From: Cryptomeria japonica
Lineage: Eukaryota; Streptophyta; Pinopsida; Cupressales; Cupressaceae
DNA: 64,000 nucleotides
Direction of reading: 5' to 3'
NCBI RefSeq assembly: GCF_030272615.1
Contig: NC_081415.1
Location: 230,846,803 to 230,910,802 of the forward strand
Below, in pieces: positions 11,097 through 22,166 of the stretch (the first letter of the stretch is position 1; each line of letters begins with the position of its first letter). Under the pieces are notes generated by a model, which ran no database searches, was not told the origin of the DNA, and worked only from the letters and a program-made list of their open reading frames with translations. Position numbers and translations under genes: made by a program.

Positions 11097-12274
11097 TGTA
11101 GTGTCATAAAATTGTGACCCTAGCAATTTTTTGATCGCATTATTGTCCTCACACACGCTAGATCGAATCCTCTAGACTGATTGGAGACCAAAGATTTCTC
11201 AATCCTCGAAATCTTCTTCTTCCTTGACCTCTACACCACCCTGTCTACACTCTACCCTGCAGAAAGGGCTAGGACAAGGGTGTGGCACCCCTGTCCCTGC
11301 CCTATTTTAGGGTAGGACGCTTCTTAGGCCTGCATTGTAGGTTGTGCATTGGGTGGCAAACTTCCTCGATTTCGGTCTGTGACAAAAATCAGTCAATTAA
11401 ACCCTAATTGACAAGTATCTAAGTTGCATTTTTCCCTCTCATTTGGAGAGGTTCAAGGAGGTGAAAATTGGTGATCAAGTGTTCAAGAGCATTCAAGCAT
11501 CTCTTTCAAGCATTGAGCATTCTCAAGTCTCCCTTCAAGGCTAGGTGTTGCATTCAAGTCAAGGATTCAACCATTGAAGATGAGATTGATTCCAACATTC
11601 AATTCCACACAAGCATTTCTATCACAACCTCCCTTGAGGTGATTCACATTTCAGTCTTTCATTTACATTTACTTGCAAGTACTTTCTTTCATTACTTGGT
11701 TAATTCCAAAACTGGGGTTTGACCTGAAGGAAAACCCCCAATCCCAACCCATTTTCCTCTCTTTTCTATGTGTAGGTTGCAGGTGTGCAACTTTACTTTC
11801 GGATTTAGGTTCCATTTGCAGAGGCGGAAAAACCCTTTTTGTTTCATGGATTTTTTGGAGGACCGTGTACATTTTCACCACGGTATGGGCAAATTTTCTT
11901 CAAATTCATAGGGCAACTTCATCTCGACATATTACTGCTAGATATAGGTGCACAACTTCATCCCATACTCTGATCTTAATTTATAATCAGTTCTTTGTCA
12001 CTTTTGCACTACACAAGTCAATCAATTCCTTTCCATTTCAAATAGGAAGAGGGGATTAGCTTATCATTCCCATTTCATTCAGAATTATATCTTCTCCTTT
12101 GGAGGATTAAATGTAGTGAATTTTCCTCTCCTCTTCTAATGTAATTAGGTGAAAAGTGTTTGAAGGGAAATCCGTAGTGAAAATCTCATCTCTGCTTGGA
12201 GGGAAAGGGTAGTTTTCCTCTTGATCTCTCATTCACACATTTTTCACCCACCAATACATTTTGGTGACATTACA
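11097..12274 (+). repeat. 3' LTR of the Tat-like element
   Basis: Begins TGTAGTGTCA and ends TGACATTACA, a 10-bp imperfect inverted terminal pair, 1178 bp. The start, TGTAGTGTCATAA, recurs at 55288 after the same CTAAA pre-LTR string. The 5' copy is not in the window, so the right boundary rests on the terminal inverted bases and not on an LTR comparison. Confidence 0.65.
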
Positions 12275-13258
12275 CCTGAGTTGTGTTAGAGTTCTTTCCT
12301 CTTTGGTTGATAGGTGTCAGTTCAGGTCTAGAGTGTGTGTGGGAACTTGTGTCATCTCCTATCACAGAGGGTGGTTCCTTTGGTTCCACATAGTCGGGTG
12401 GTTGGTGTCTTTCTTCCATTGGGTTGTTCTTCAAAGGATTCTTTTCATGGATGCTTTGCGTGGTTGTGGATCTCTTATCTCTTTAGCTCGTGGATGGATA
12501 TTTGTAGCAGGTTATTGATCATGATTCATTAGACATGTATATGTAATTTTATTTGAGAGCTATGCTCATTGTTGTAAAAGACTTTTTACTCATGTATCTA
12601 GTATATGCTATTATAAAAAAAGATGTGTCATGTGTATCTTGAGAATGATTCATTAAGTGGAAGTATTGACATTGAAATATGGATGTGTACTTTGTATTTA
12701 GATGATGTGATTAGTTCATATTGCTATGGTTATTAATGTGGTAATCGGTATTGAAATGTTTATTTTAAGCTAAAGAAAATGATTGGTTGGGTTTAGGAAC
12801 ATTTGGTATTGGTGCTTTAAAATGAACTTAATAGGATGGTTAGAATATTCAATAATGGATGTAACTAATCAATTTTAAGTAGTGGACCATACATGTATGC
12901 ATGTAGATATAGAGGGATAGCATGTTTAGGTTGCACTTGGTTAATGGAAATTTATATAATATCATGTTAGGAATGGATGCTATCGGCTAGGATTTGTTAA
13001 GTGTGTAGTTTAAGTAGTGGCGTTGAGATACCCTAGGGAAGGTAGATGTTATAATGTGTTTTAATTCTACTTGCGTATTATGATTTGTGTATTATGACTT
13101 TGATGAGTAATTGTAAGATGTGTGTTAGTGAATGTTGAATGCAAATGAGTAGTTGAAAATATATGTTGCATTAGATTGTGTGATGTTTTAAAAAATATTG
13201 TTATCTCTATTTTGCATGTTAGTTAGTGTATGTCTCTAGGGTATTTTGGTGGGCATTA
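12275..13258. other. Spacer with no recognisable gene
   Basis: T-rich sequence between the Tat-like LTR and the truncated Copia fragment. Short ORFs (for example 12261-12518) have no domain signal. I see no repeat structure or LTR end in it. Confidence 0.5.
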
Positions 13259-13709
13259 CAGGTGATGTTGATGACTGGAAGAGTACTACAGGTGGTGCAC
13301 TCTTTTTGGGTAAGAAGTTGGTCTCTTGGGCAAGTAAGAAGGAGAATGCTATTTCTTTATCTACTATAGAAGTTGAATACATTGTTGTTGCTAGCATTTG
13401 CGCTCGGGTAATTTGGATGAAGCAGATGTTGAGGATATAGGAGTTATTTATGATGAGCCTATTTCTATATACTGTGATAATTCAAGTGATATCAATATTT
13501 CAAACAATCTGGTGTTGCATTCCAAAACAAAGCATATATCAATCAAGTTTCATTTCTTGAGAGAGAAGGTGAATGAGAAAGAAGTCAAACTGGAGTATGT
13601 ATCTACAAAGGAACATATTGTAGATATCTTTACGAAGCCTTTGCCTAAAGATACTTTTGAGTATCTCAAAGAGAAGTTAGGGGTAATTTCCCCTCTTGAT
13701 GAGAACTAA
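13259..13709 (+). pseudogene. Copia RNase H C-terminal fragment
   Basis: Starts abruptly inside the RNase H domain at the GDVDDWKSTTGG block, followed by LVSWASKKENAISLSTIEVE, the LWMKQ-type motif, an IYCDN motif and an HSKTKHISIK block, ending FTKPLPKDTFEYLKEKLGV and a stop at 13707-13709. These are the conserved Copia RNase H elements in order. One base is lost near 13430, shifting the frame between MKQML and DIG. Everything upstream (gag to RT) is absent, so this is a 5'-truncated element. It lies in phase with the untranslated region and LTR that follow. Confidence 0.88.
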
Positions 13710-13853
13710 GATGCATGGATTTGCATCAGTTTGATGAACCTCACAAAGATATTTTATGATTTGGATTGATGATTGAGGTTGCTACTCAAGGGGAGTAGTC
13801 AGTATTGGTTCAGATGCATATATTTGTGAGGAGAGGATCCTGATTCTTAAGCC

Positions 13854-14057
13854 TTTGTCATTGATGTCAAAGGGGGAGAGAAGCATGTGGAAAACTCTGA
13901 GGGAGAGAAGAGCATCTTGAGATTTGTGAATTGAGTTGTTTGCCTAAGGGGGGGGTGATCCTTGTGATTTTGAGGGAGATTGTTGTGAGTTGATTTCTTT
14001 CTTTGCATTGATTATTTTTTGCATTCATATGTTTCCATAAATTCCAAAGGGGGAGAT
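13854..14057 (+). promoter_or_regulatory. Duplicated polypurine boxes before the Copia LTR
   Basis: ATTGATGTCAAAGGGGGAG ends at 13878 and a second box, TCCAAAGGGGGAGA, ends at 14056 next to the LTR start TGTTGG at 14058. A third G-rich stretch (AAGGGGGGGGTG) lies near 13947-13958. The second box is positioned as the functional plus-strand primer. Confidence 0.75.
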
Positions 14058-16894
14058 TGTTGGACATTGTTTGACGTGTTGTCATTGATGTCAACATATT
14101 CTTCTATGTATTCCAGTGTTACAATTTGGTTGAATGAGCTGGTTTATCTTGTGTGTTACAGATGAGATGATATAGATTAAAGGGTTTTTGGTAGGTTTCC
14201 AATAGATGGTTCATTACCATTTGGAAAGGTCTGCATGTTGATGTGGTCAAGTTATGAGATCTAGTATTAAGGATGTTATTCATTTGTTTGTGTTATTTGG
14301 TATTCTAGTTTGTTCTTTGTATTGCTCCAAAATTGTAATCTCTTTAGTTGTGGATGTATGGGATGTATTCTGGACATTGATATGTGTCCTCAGTTTGAAT
14401 GGTTCATGATTTGGAAATCCACAAGCGAATCTTTCAGGTGGATTTCAGTTATGCTAGTGTTCTTGAGCTCCGATAGAGAGATGATGATGATTCTAGTGAT
14501 ATGAGTTATTGTGGTTCTTGTGGTGCAATTCATGTTGCTTGTGAATATCTCTAGATCATGTTCTATGCGTATTAGTGGTTTGTATTGATTATTGTGCATG
14601 TTATTGAATATTTTCTGTGTCCGGTGATTTTCTTCATGTTATGAAACATTCTTGATGGTTGTAGCATGTTGCGGATGATTGAGGCATAATTATTGGAGGT
14701 GTTTCATACTTGCAGTATTAATTTAGGTCCAGACTATGTCTTAACCAATATCATTTTGGTCTGCATTTATTGTTGTAGCATGTGAGGTTATTATTTTATA
14801 ATTTGTATTAAGGGTTTGGCCAACCTATATTTTATGGGCTGATAACTCATATAAATGAATGTAATGATCATTGAGAGATATGATTCTATGTGCAAATATT
14901 GTATCAATCATTCAGTGAGCCTAACCAGAACTGTACCCAGGCATATGGAGATGATATTTTTATAGTTCATGTAATCCATATTGTTGTCTAAATGCTCTTG
15001 TAAGTCAGTGAGACTTCCTGTAAAGAAGTGAGTCTTCCCTAAGGGTTGTAGTCCGTTTGGATTTCTTGTATGTGAGAAGTGAGCTCTAGGCAGTGTGCCT
15101 AAATGCATGTGCATTCACCATTGTAATATTTCATTTACTCCTTGTATGCTCATATTGTGGTACTTGCAAAAGAGATACAAACAACACAAACACACCAATG
15201 GGACATTGCATTAGAGACTAAAATGAACAAAACAAGTTAGTTAATCAAAAACTCTCAAAATCGTCTTATTGTCCTCTATCTCTAAGGATCCTTCATATTC
15301 AAGATGGCTCTCAGCTTGGAAGAGCACTTGATCTTGGGATGACTACTCAAATAACAAGAAATATTGTATGATCTAAGATCTAAATGGATGCAACTAGGAT
15401 CTTAGTGAAAAGATAATGATATGCAAAACTAGATATATTACCAAAATGAGAGATTTAGTGTGAGATTAAGCTAGCATGAGAATGAGAAAGATGATATGGA
15501 ACAAGCATGAAATTGAAACTAGCATGATACTCTAAGCATGGTAAAAACTAATCTATAATGCAACTAAAATGATCTAAATGCTTAAGAGATGAAAAAATGA
15601 ACTCCTTGATGATCTTGCACAAAGAAAATCAACTATAACTTAGATGCAAAATAACTAAGATGGGATCCTTGGATTGAAGAAATGGGCTCTATTTATAGAG
15701 GAATTGGTCAAATGGATGGCCAAGATTGAATAATCTTAACAAGGGCTAGGAATCGAAAGTTATCAATCCATGTAGGGTTTTCAATCCAATCTCATGTTGA
15801 CAAGTGTCACCATGAGAAGGGTTGAGAGGAGGCTAAGTATGCATTAGATGCTTAACAACCTTTGAAGGTTAACCTCAAGAGGATTATTCATTGGATAAAG
15901 CTAATATCCAATGAGGAAGGCTATTATCCATTGGTTTAATTCTTGTGCAAAGTCAAATTTGTACAAAGGGGACAAGTCATTAAGGTTGATGTGTTGAAAT
16001 GATGATGTCTTCTAAGAGCCTTAAAGGCTCTTAGAAGACTTTGGAGGTTTAGCTTGTGTGAAGGGAGAAACCTTTAAGGATTTTGTAATAGCCTTTAATG
16101 GTTTAGAAGACTTTAGAGGCTAATTTGTAAGAGCCTTGCAAATTTGGGAGAACTCGACAAGTTAACTTGTTGAAGAAATAAAGTCTTTAATGCATTTAGA
16201 AGACTTTCTTCCAAATTTGGAAAAGTAACTTCCCCAAATTTAGGGATGTGACATGATAGAAGGATTAAGCTAGTTAAGTGGGATTAGAGGGGTTATAGAA
16301 GAATGCAAGTGGGATAAATAATAATTTTATTTAAAATAAAAAGATTTATTTCAACTAAAATTAATACAACTTGCTTTTGTAGGAAAATGCAAGTGGGAGG
16401 GATTTTATAAATAAATATTGATTTATTTATTTGGAGAAGTGATTTTAATTAAATGTAAATTTAATTAAAATATGGAAAGATAATTTAATTAAATAAATAT
16501 AATTTATTCAATTAATGGAAGAAAGGGGATTTAATCAAGTGTTGTATTTAATTAATGCCTAGATAGAAGAAAACGGGATATTAATTAAACCTTAGTTTAA
16601 CTAATAGGTGAATAAGAAATAATTAAACTAATAAAATTCATTTAATTAGATGTGGAAGTTTTAGGTGTCTACGCTCTTAATAGGGTATTATCTCATTGTG
16701 GGTAGGTTCCCACCATAGTTTTTCCCTTAATCGGGTTTTGCACATCAAAAATATTGGTGTTATGTGTGTTATTGATGTGGTGTTGTTTCATGCTTTAACT
16801 GGTAATTATCAAATCTGATTTATGGTTTAAGTTGTAGTAAGTTTTTGTGCAAACTGATTCACCCCCCCACTCTCAATTTGTTGTATTATTGACA
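14058..16894 (+). repeat. 3' LTR of truncated Copia, interrupted
   Basis: Starts TGTTGGACATTG and ends near TTATTGACA after a C-run and CTCTCAATTTG, the Copia LTR ending used elsewhere here. Removing the insert at about 15156-16673 leaves about 1.3 kb, the same size as the Copia-1 LTRs. The segment GTGGGTAGGTTCCCACCAT (about 16697) also occurs, inverted, in the minus-strand Copia LTRs. Confidence 0.75.
15156..16673 (-). repeat. Solo LTR-like insert, same family as 26661-28142
   Basis: About 1.5 kb without coding sequence, clearly similar to 26661-28142: both share CTCTATTTATAG, a block around AGTTATCAATCCATG, a CTCCAAATTTG-type block near the right, GCAAGTGGGAG and a TTAATTAAAT-rich end. Read on the minus strand it starts C/TGTAGACAC, has TATA box CTATAAATAGAG (15687-15700) and ends near CCACA, as an LTR would. 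The right boundary (16673) is well placed; the left is approximate and I could not find a clean target duplication. Confidence 0.6.
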
Positions 16895-18081
16895 ACGGAG
16901 AGGTAGGCAGGGAAATACTCTCTATCCTTCCTTACCTTCCCCTTAGGGATACCCTTGTCTCTACATACCTATCTTTACCTCCCTCCTTCCCTCTCCAACT
17001 TATCTACATCTGACTTGACCCTGTCATGGGGGAACGAGAGAAATAGACGTAGGGATATAGAGGGAGAGGGGGAGAGAGAGGGATGGGAAAAGAGAGTGAG
17101 GTGGAGAGGGGAAAATGAGAGGTGAGATAGGTTTAAGTGGAGAGAGAAGGATGGAGTGAGAGGGGAAGGGAGAGGTATGTAGAGGGAGAAGGGAGAGAGA
17201 TAAGTAGATATTTAAGGAAAGAGAGAGGTGAGACAGAGAGATAAAAAGAGACATAGATAAATAAATATGGAATAAGGGATAGAGGAATAGAGAGGTATGT
17301 AGATAAATATAGAAAGAGAGGGGGGTAAGGAGAGAGAGAGATGGAGAGGGGAGATAAAGATAATTAGAGAGGGAGGGATACAAAGATAGAGAGAGAGGTG
17401 ACATAAAGAGAAATAGAGAGGGAAGGAGAGAGGGAGGGAGGAGGGAGGGAGGGTGAGGTATGTAGAGAGAGGGAGGGAAGAAAGAGAGGTGCAAGTAGAG
17501 AGGGAAGGAGATAGAGGGAGAGGGGGATGAAAGAAGGGAGAGGTAGGCTGAGAGAGGTAGGGAGGGGAAGAGATATAAGTATATAGGAAGATAAAGAGAG
17601 ATGGGAGAGGAGAGGAAAGGTATTAGAGAGGTATGGATGGAGAGGAAAGAGACTTAGGGAGAGAAGGAGGGAAAGGTAGATATAGAGAGGGATAGATGAG
17701 ATAAAGTGAGAGTAACAAATCACTCTACTTACCTCTCTCTAACTCTCCTTCCCTAACTACTTAACTCTATCTCCCCCCCTCTCTTTTCATACTTCTTCCT
17801 CCCACTGCCTCCTTCCCTCTCTACTTATCTCTCTATCTCTCTCTCCTTTCCTCTCAACTTATCTCTATCTCCTTCTCCCTCTCTCAAAAATATATTCCCT
17901 TCCTCTCCCTCTCTCATGTTTCCATCACTCTCTATCTCACCTATATCTCCCCTCCATCCCTACCTCTCTCTCTAAATAACTTTCCTCCCTCTCCTCTCTC
18001 TCTACTTATATCTCTCTCCCTTACCCTCCCTCTTTCCAAGATTCCAAATATATTTATAAGGAAAATATTTCTAAGATGTAT

Positions 18082-18128
<47 letters not shown>

Positions 18129-18775
18129 CATACCTCACCCTCCCTCTCCCTCAATTTATCTCTATATCACTTCTCACTCTACCTCTCTATCATTTCATCT
18201 CTACTTATCTATATCTCCTCTCCTCCTCTCTCCATATCTCTCTTCCTCCCTCTTTTCCTTTTCACTACTCTCCATCTCACCTCTCTCCCTCCCTACCTCT
18301 CTCTAAATACTTTCCCCTCCCTCTCTCCTTTATTTATCTCCATCCCTACCTCTCTTTGTACCTACCTCTGCCTACATCCCTCCCTCCTCCCTCTCTCTCT
18401 AATATATTTATCTATGTATCTCTCCATCCCTCTATCCCTCTCTCCATACCTCTCTTTCTTTCTATCTCACCTCTCTCTATATATACCTCTACTTCCCCCT
18501 CTCCCTCCCTCTTTCCCTCCTTACCTCTCCACTTATCTCTATCTCACCTCTCTCTACCGCAGTCTATTTCCTTCCCTCTCCCTCTATCTCCTTTCATTTG
18601 TTTATCTCCACTTTTCTCTTGATAGGGAGAGGGGAGATGTAGATAAGTACAAAGATATTGAACAAGACAAAGTGAGAGAGAAAAGTGGAGAGGAGAGGAG
18701 GGAGGGAGGGAGGGAGGGAGAGGTATATAGATACATGGGTATCTCCTAAGGGGGGTAGGGAAGGAGAGATGTTAT
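16895..18775. repeat. GA/CT low-complexity domain, left half
   Basis: Long strand-biased blocks alternate: pyrimidine-rich at about 16910-17010, purine-rich 17010-17715, pyrimidine-rich 17715-18620, purine-rich 18620-18770. Units are degenerate (GAGAGAGG, CTCTCCCTCC) with a clean (TC)17 run at 18091-18124 after a C-run. Long Ser/Leu/Pro ORFs on the antisense of the GA blocks are composition artefacts. The domain resumes at 52534 beyond the Gypsy element, which split it. Confidence 0.85.
18091..18124 (+). repeat. (TC)17 microsatellite
   Basis: Seventeen uninterrupted TC units preceded by a 9-base C-run at 18082-18090. Likely length-polymorphic. Confidence 0.9.
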
Positions 18776-21061
18776 TGTTTGTCTCTCATAATGGTTTTAA
18801 TAACTAGACTCTAGGGCCATAACTTAGGGATTAGACATCCATACTAACTAGTTATACTGTCATCATGAAATCTCATTTTCTATCAACCCGGGGCATATAC
18901 TTGAAATGGGTCAGCAAAGTATATGCATTAGAGATCTTATTGTAGCCATTTTATCTATGGCTCAAAAGGAAATCATACTAAAATTAAAGTGCATTGAAAA
19001 GAATAACTGGAATGCTTTAACATAATCTACCTTCTAAACTGAACTTAGAAAAACAGCAACTTAATCCATGGTGAGCAAATACGAAAGCACTCTATTTTCC
19101 TTGGCTACAAGAATAGTCACAGGATGATTTATAGTGGTTGTAGGAATAGTCAACCGCTGGGACGACAAATTAAATAATGAAAGAAAATATTTGTTAAATG
19201 CAGAAGGATGGAACTCTCACTAAGTGGGCCCCCTTAGCAAGTCTTCCCAAAACTCAACTAAGTGCTACAAACAAGAAGACTATCTTATTGATGTGAAAAC
19301 ATTGTTGGGTGAAATCACAATACTGGTTCCCACTTTTTGACCAACTTTGACACTTAGATGAACATTTTGAAAAAAAACTTCACTTTCCAACACCTATAAT
19401 TTTTAAACCGTTAAGAATTTGAAGATGATGTAAATTAGTGATTTGTTAGATCTTGTTTGTAGATTCTAAAAATATTTTTTTCAATTTTTTTTGAATAATA
19501 TTTTATTGATTTTTCCATCTCCCTAAAAAAGTAGTTTTTTTATAGAAAACAACATTTTTTAAGAGTAATGTGCTTCCCGAAACGCATAACTTTTTTTCTA
19601 TAAATGATAAAACTTAATTCTTTTGAATTTTGGTTTGTAACATCAATACACGGGGTCTGCAGTTGGTTTGATAGTGATATGTTGAATATTTTTCATTTTA
19701 TTAAGTTTTGAAGTCCGACTAATTATAATTTAGATATAGGTGTACGTTTGAACACATAACTTGTTCTCTATATATCAAAATTCAATTTTATTTTTTTTGT
19801 TAGAAAGAAGACATCAATACCTAGTGCATAGATATTTTTTCAGATTTTTTTGAATTAGTTTACTATTTTTCCCAATGCATTGAACAAAGAAGTTCATGTT
19901 CGGTGAAAAACCTACATTCATAATAAATAAAATAAAAATATATTAATGAAATTAAATATATTATAAATTATACTATTTGGAAAGCTTATAATAAGGACTA
20001 AATACTTTAGAAAAAAAATTCTAAATGAATTCATTTGACCCCCCAAAAACTAATGTAAAATTAGTTTTTTATCAACATTTGATAGATGCAAAGGAGACTC
20101 CATTGCAAGTATGATTTAGAAGTAGAGAGGTTCTATCCAAGAAAATTTGATTTAAGAGCCTTTGATCTAAATCTCTTTAATTAATTACATCTAATGGGAC
20201 CTCTTAAAGCTGAAATCATTATATTTTTTAAAAAATCTATGATTTCAGCAAAAATCAGGATGTACCAAAAAGTGGGAACCAACTTTGTGAGTTCACCCTG
20301 TTACATCATAGTTCTTGCTGAAAACTATTTTTTAATAAAACTAAAGACTGAAAATTGGAATAGCTGATGTTCACCGTCCCTGAGAAGGGATATCCAAACT
20401 TATTTATAGAAAACAAACTCTTAACTAACTTTAACCATCGGTAAGTCCACTCCTAGAACATTACGAGGATGCCATTTATTATAACATAAGAAAGAGGAAA
20501 GGGAATTACACTCTGAATAGGAAACAGTCAAGTTGTTTCAGCAATAAAGGAAATCTAGCATAACTATCCCTCCTAGATCTATTCTCCTACAAGAATGAAT
20601 ATTGAAGTTTCATTATTACACTATGTGAGTTGTAGATAACTGATTGTTGACTCCTTCAATGCTCATCTTACTGTCACTTTGTCTTCAACTAGTTAACTAG
20701 CATTAACTTCCACATTGTGAGTCCTTGACCATTTTTGCTTCTTTATTTACTCTTGCATCATGTCATTATTATGTACAAAACAAAGGTATATCCATTTCAT
20801 GTCAGAATAACATTTATCTAACTACCTGCAAGATTAATATGAATAAATCACATAGTATGGTCACCTCATCATTCATCATATTTAACCAAAAAAAGGAAGT
20901 ATAAAGGGTAAGTTTATGACCATTTTTGTCAAGTTCATGAAAACATAATAGGACCAATATTTAATAGAGTATTAGGACTTAAACAGTATCTAAACCCTTT
21001 GTCAGTACTAGTAAAAATATAAAAGACATAAACAAAATTGAGCCATTATCTGAGCTCATCA
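18776..21061 (-). repeat. 3' LTR of the Athila-like element, interrupted
   Basis: Collinear with 50136-52533 in the same orientation: plus-strand start TGTTTGTCTCTC and end GAGCTCATCA. Without the TIR element (992 bp plus 4-bp duplication) it is about 1290 bp. The TATA-like minus-strand box TTCTATAAATA lies near 20399-20410 and is matched near 50750-50762 in the other LTR. Confidence 0.9.
19307..20298. mobile_element. Non-autonomous TIR DNA transposon, 992 bp
   Basis: Absent from the sister LTR at the matching point (about 50650), so it is a clean insertion. Ends are inverted: GGGTGAAATCACAATAC then TGGTTCCCACTTTTTG on the left, and the complement of the same pattern on the right; I count 29 of 33 matches. 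Flanks TGTT at 19303-19306 and 20299-20302 form a 4-bp direct duplication. The interior is AT-rich with no ORF. The terminal GGG and internal repeats do not fit CACTA, and a 4-bp duplication does not fit hAT (8) or Mutator (9); family not assigned. Confidence 0.85.
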
Positions 21062-21080
21062 TTCCCCCCAGCCTAGCTTC
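21062..21080 (-). promoter_or_regulatory. Polypurine tract of the Athila-like element
   Basis: On the minus strand AGGCTGGGGGGAA abuts the 3' LTR start TGATGAGCTC. This is the expected plus-strand primer position. Confidence 0.8.
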
Positions 21081-22166
21081 TTGTTGGTCCCCCGTAGGCA
21101 CAACATTACTCATCCTAGCTTGCACCCTATAATCACCAGGAGTAACCTAGCATGCACCTCCAGTAGTAAGGGTCCAGTAGAATCCTTTGTTCTTTTCTAG
21201 TCTATCCCACCTTTCTCTTTCTACCACTTCATCAAAAGTATTTCCATATTGCCCGCATTTTGGAATTGGCCATAAAAGTATTGGTGGTTGAAAAATGAGA
21301 GGAAGCCAGTTATTTTGCCTTGAACAGTAGCCCTAGTATTTACTAGAGTTTTAGATTGAATATTGACATTCGGGTCTATTAAAAATCTATTGGTATCCCT
21401 AGATGAAGATTCTGCTATAGGAGAGTCTTCAGTAGAGGAAATCCTAGATGTTGAGGCTCTTGGGGTTAATTTAAAAGTTTTCTCTGCAGCCCTAGCCCTC
21501 TGTGTTGAAGATTGACCCCTAATTCTCTCATTTACTAATTTGAATTTATTTATTGAAATAAATTCATCCCAAATCATTTGGGAAACATCTTGCAAAGACC
21601 TTTGCACAAGTAATTCAATCAAACAATGATGAGAGATAGAGTTTTACCTACCTTTTTGTGTTTTAGTTTCCATGACTGAGAGTGGATTATATAAGATATT
21701 TGGCACATTCATCTTTCGACCATAACTCATGTGGCTTAGCAGCTTAAAATGCAGGGAATGAAGACAAGATTGCCTAACTTTGTAGGCAAGATAGTTGATC
21801 ACGTACACAAATACTTGTCTCCATTTTCTTGGTAGAGAACATCTTCTAGTCCCCTACTTGTCCACAATGAGAGGAGGATCACAAGGTCCGGTGAATGCAA
21901 CTCTAGAAGTTTTGACATTTTTAGATTCAAGATATTTCTCTCCATCCATAGGCAACCTTGAGACCTCAGCTATATGTTCTTTTGTAGCAATTACATTTAG
22001 ACCTTTCACCATTGCTTCACCACTTGAGAAGTTTTGAGAAAATTCCAATGCAATGTTGTTATCAAAACTATTAAGCTTCAGGAAATAGTCCATCCATCCA
22101 CACCGTTTGAATTCTGCTTCGCAAAGGTGATCTTGCAGAAGTATGGTATGAGTTGTGGAATTATTC
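21081..22166 (-). pseudogene. Post-integrase ORF remnant of the Athila-like element
   Basis: Two coding-like stretches: 21854-22166, with DYFLKLNSFDNNIALEFSQN and EVSRLPMDGEKYLE motifs, and 21221-21622, a Ser/Thr/Arg-rich tail. They are separated by stops and lie in the region where Athila and Tat elements carry an additional ORF between integrase and LTR. Before Copia-1 landed, this frame was continuous with sequence at 38589 and above (a KKWGDHLSRIIPQ-like stretch on the minus strand). I see no clear transmembrane or fusion-peptide features here, so an env-like role is not supported. The LP.DGE motif loosely resembles the ITGLP.IG motif of the 2437-5724 ORF. Confidence 0.5.

Larger units (their letters stand above)
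6731..12274 (+). mobile_element. Tat-like Gypsy derivative with gag and protease but no RT
   Basis: Gag (from 6953), a retropepsin-like domain (about 8900-9370), a low-similarity tail ORF (to 10344), a non-coding stretch and a 3' LTR (11097-12274) lie in order on the plus strand. The left end is separated by the nested element (125-6730) and continues in 1-124; the 5' LTR is outside the window. No reverse transcriptase, RNase H or integrase lies between protease and LTR, which classes it as a non-autonomous gag-protease derivative. A second, more decayed copy of its 3' half lies at 53456-56691, so this is a family structure and not a single deletion. Confidence 0.8.
13259..16894 (+). mobile_element. 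5'-truncated Copia element, 3' portion
   Basis: RNase H end (13259-13709), 3' untranslated region with two polypurine boxes (13854-13878, 14030-14056), and a 3' LTR (14058-16894) interrupted by a 1.5-kb solo LTR. The right end meets the GA/CT tract. Sequence style matches Copia-1 and Copia-2 on the other strand. Confidence 0.85.

Noticed and set aside
17024-18749. Long Ser/Leu/Pro ORFs in the GA/CT domain (for example 17024-17494 and 17364-17723)
   Set aside because: They arise from CT repeats, which lack stop codons; no domain, start context or non-repetitive protein sequence.
21081-22166. env-like gene of the Gypsy element
   Set aside because: No signal peptide, transmembrane helix or fusion-peptide-like segment can be seen.
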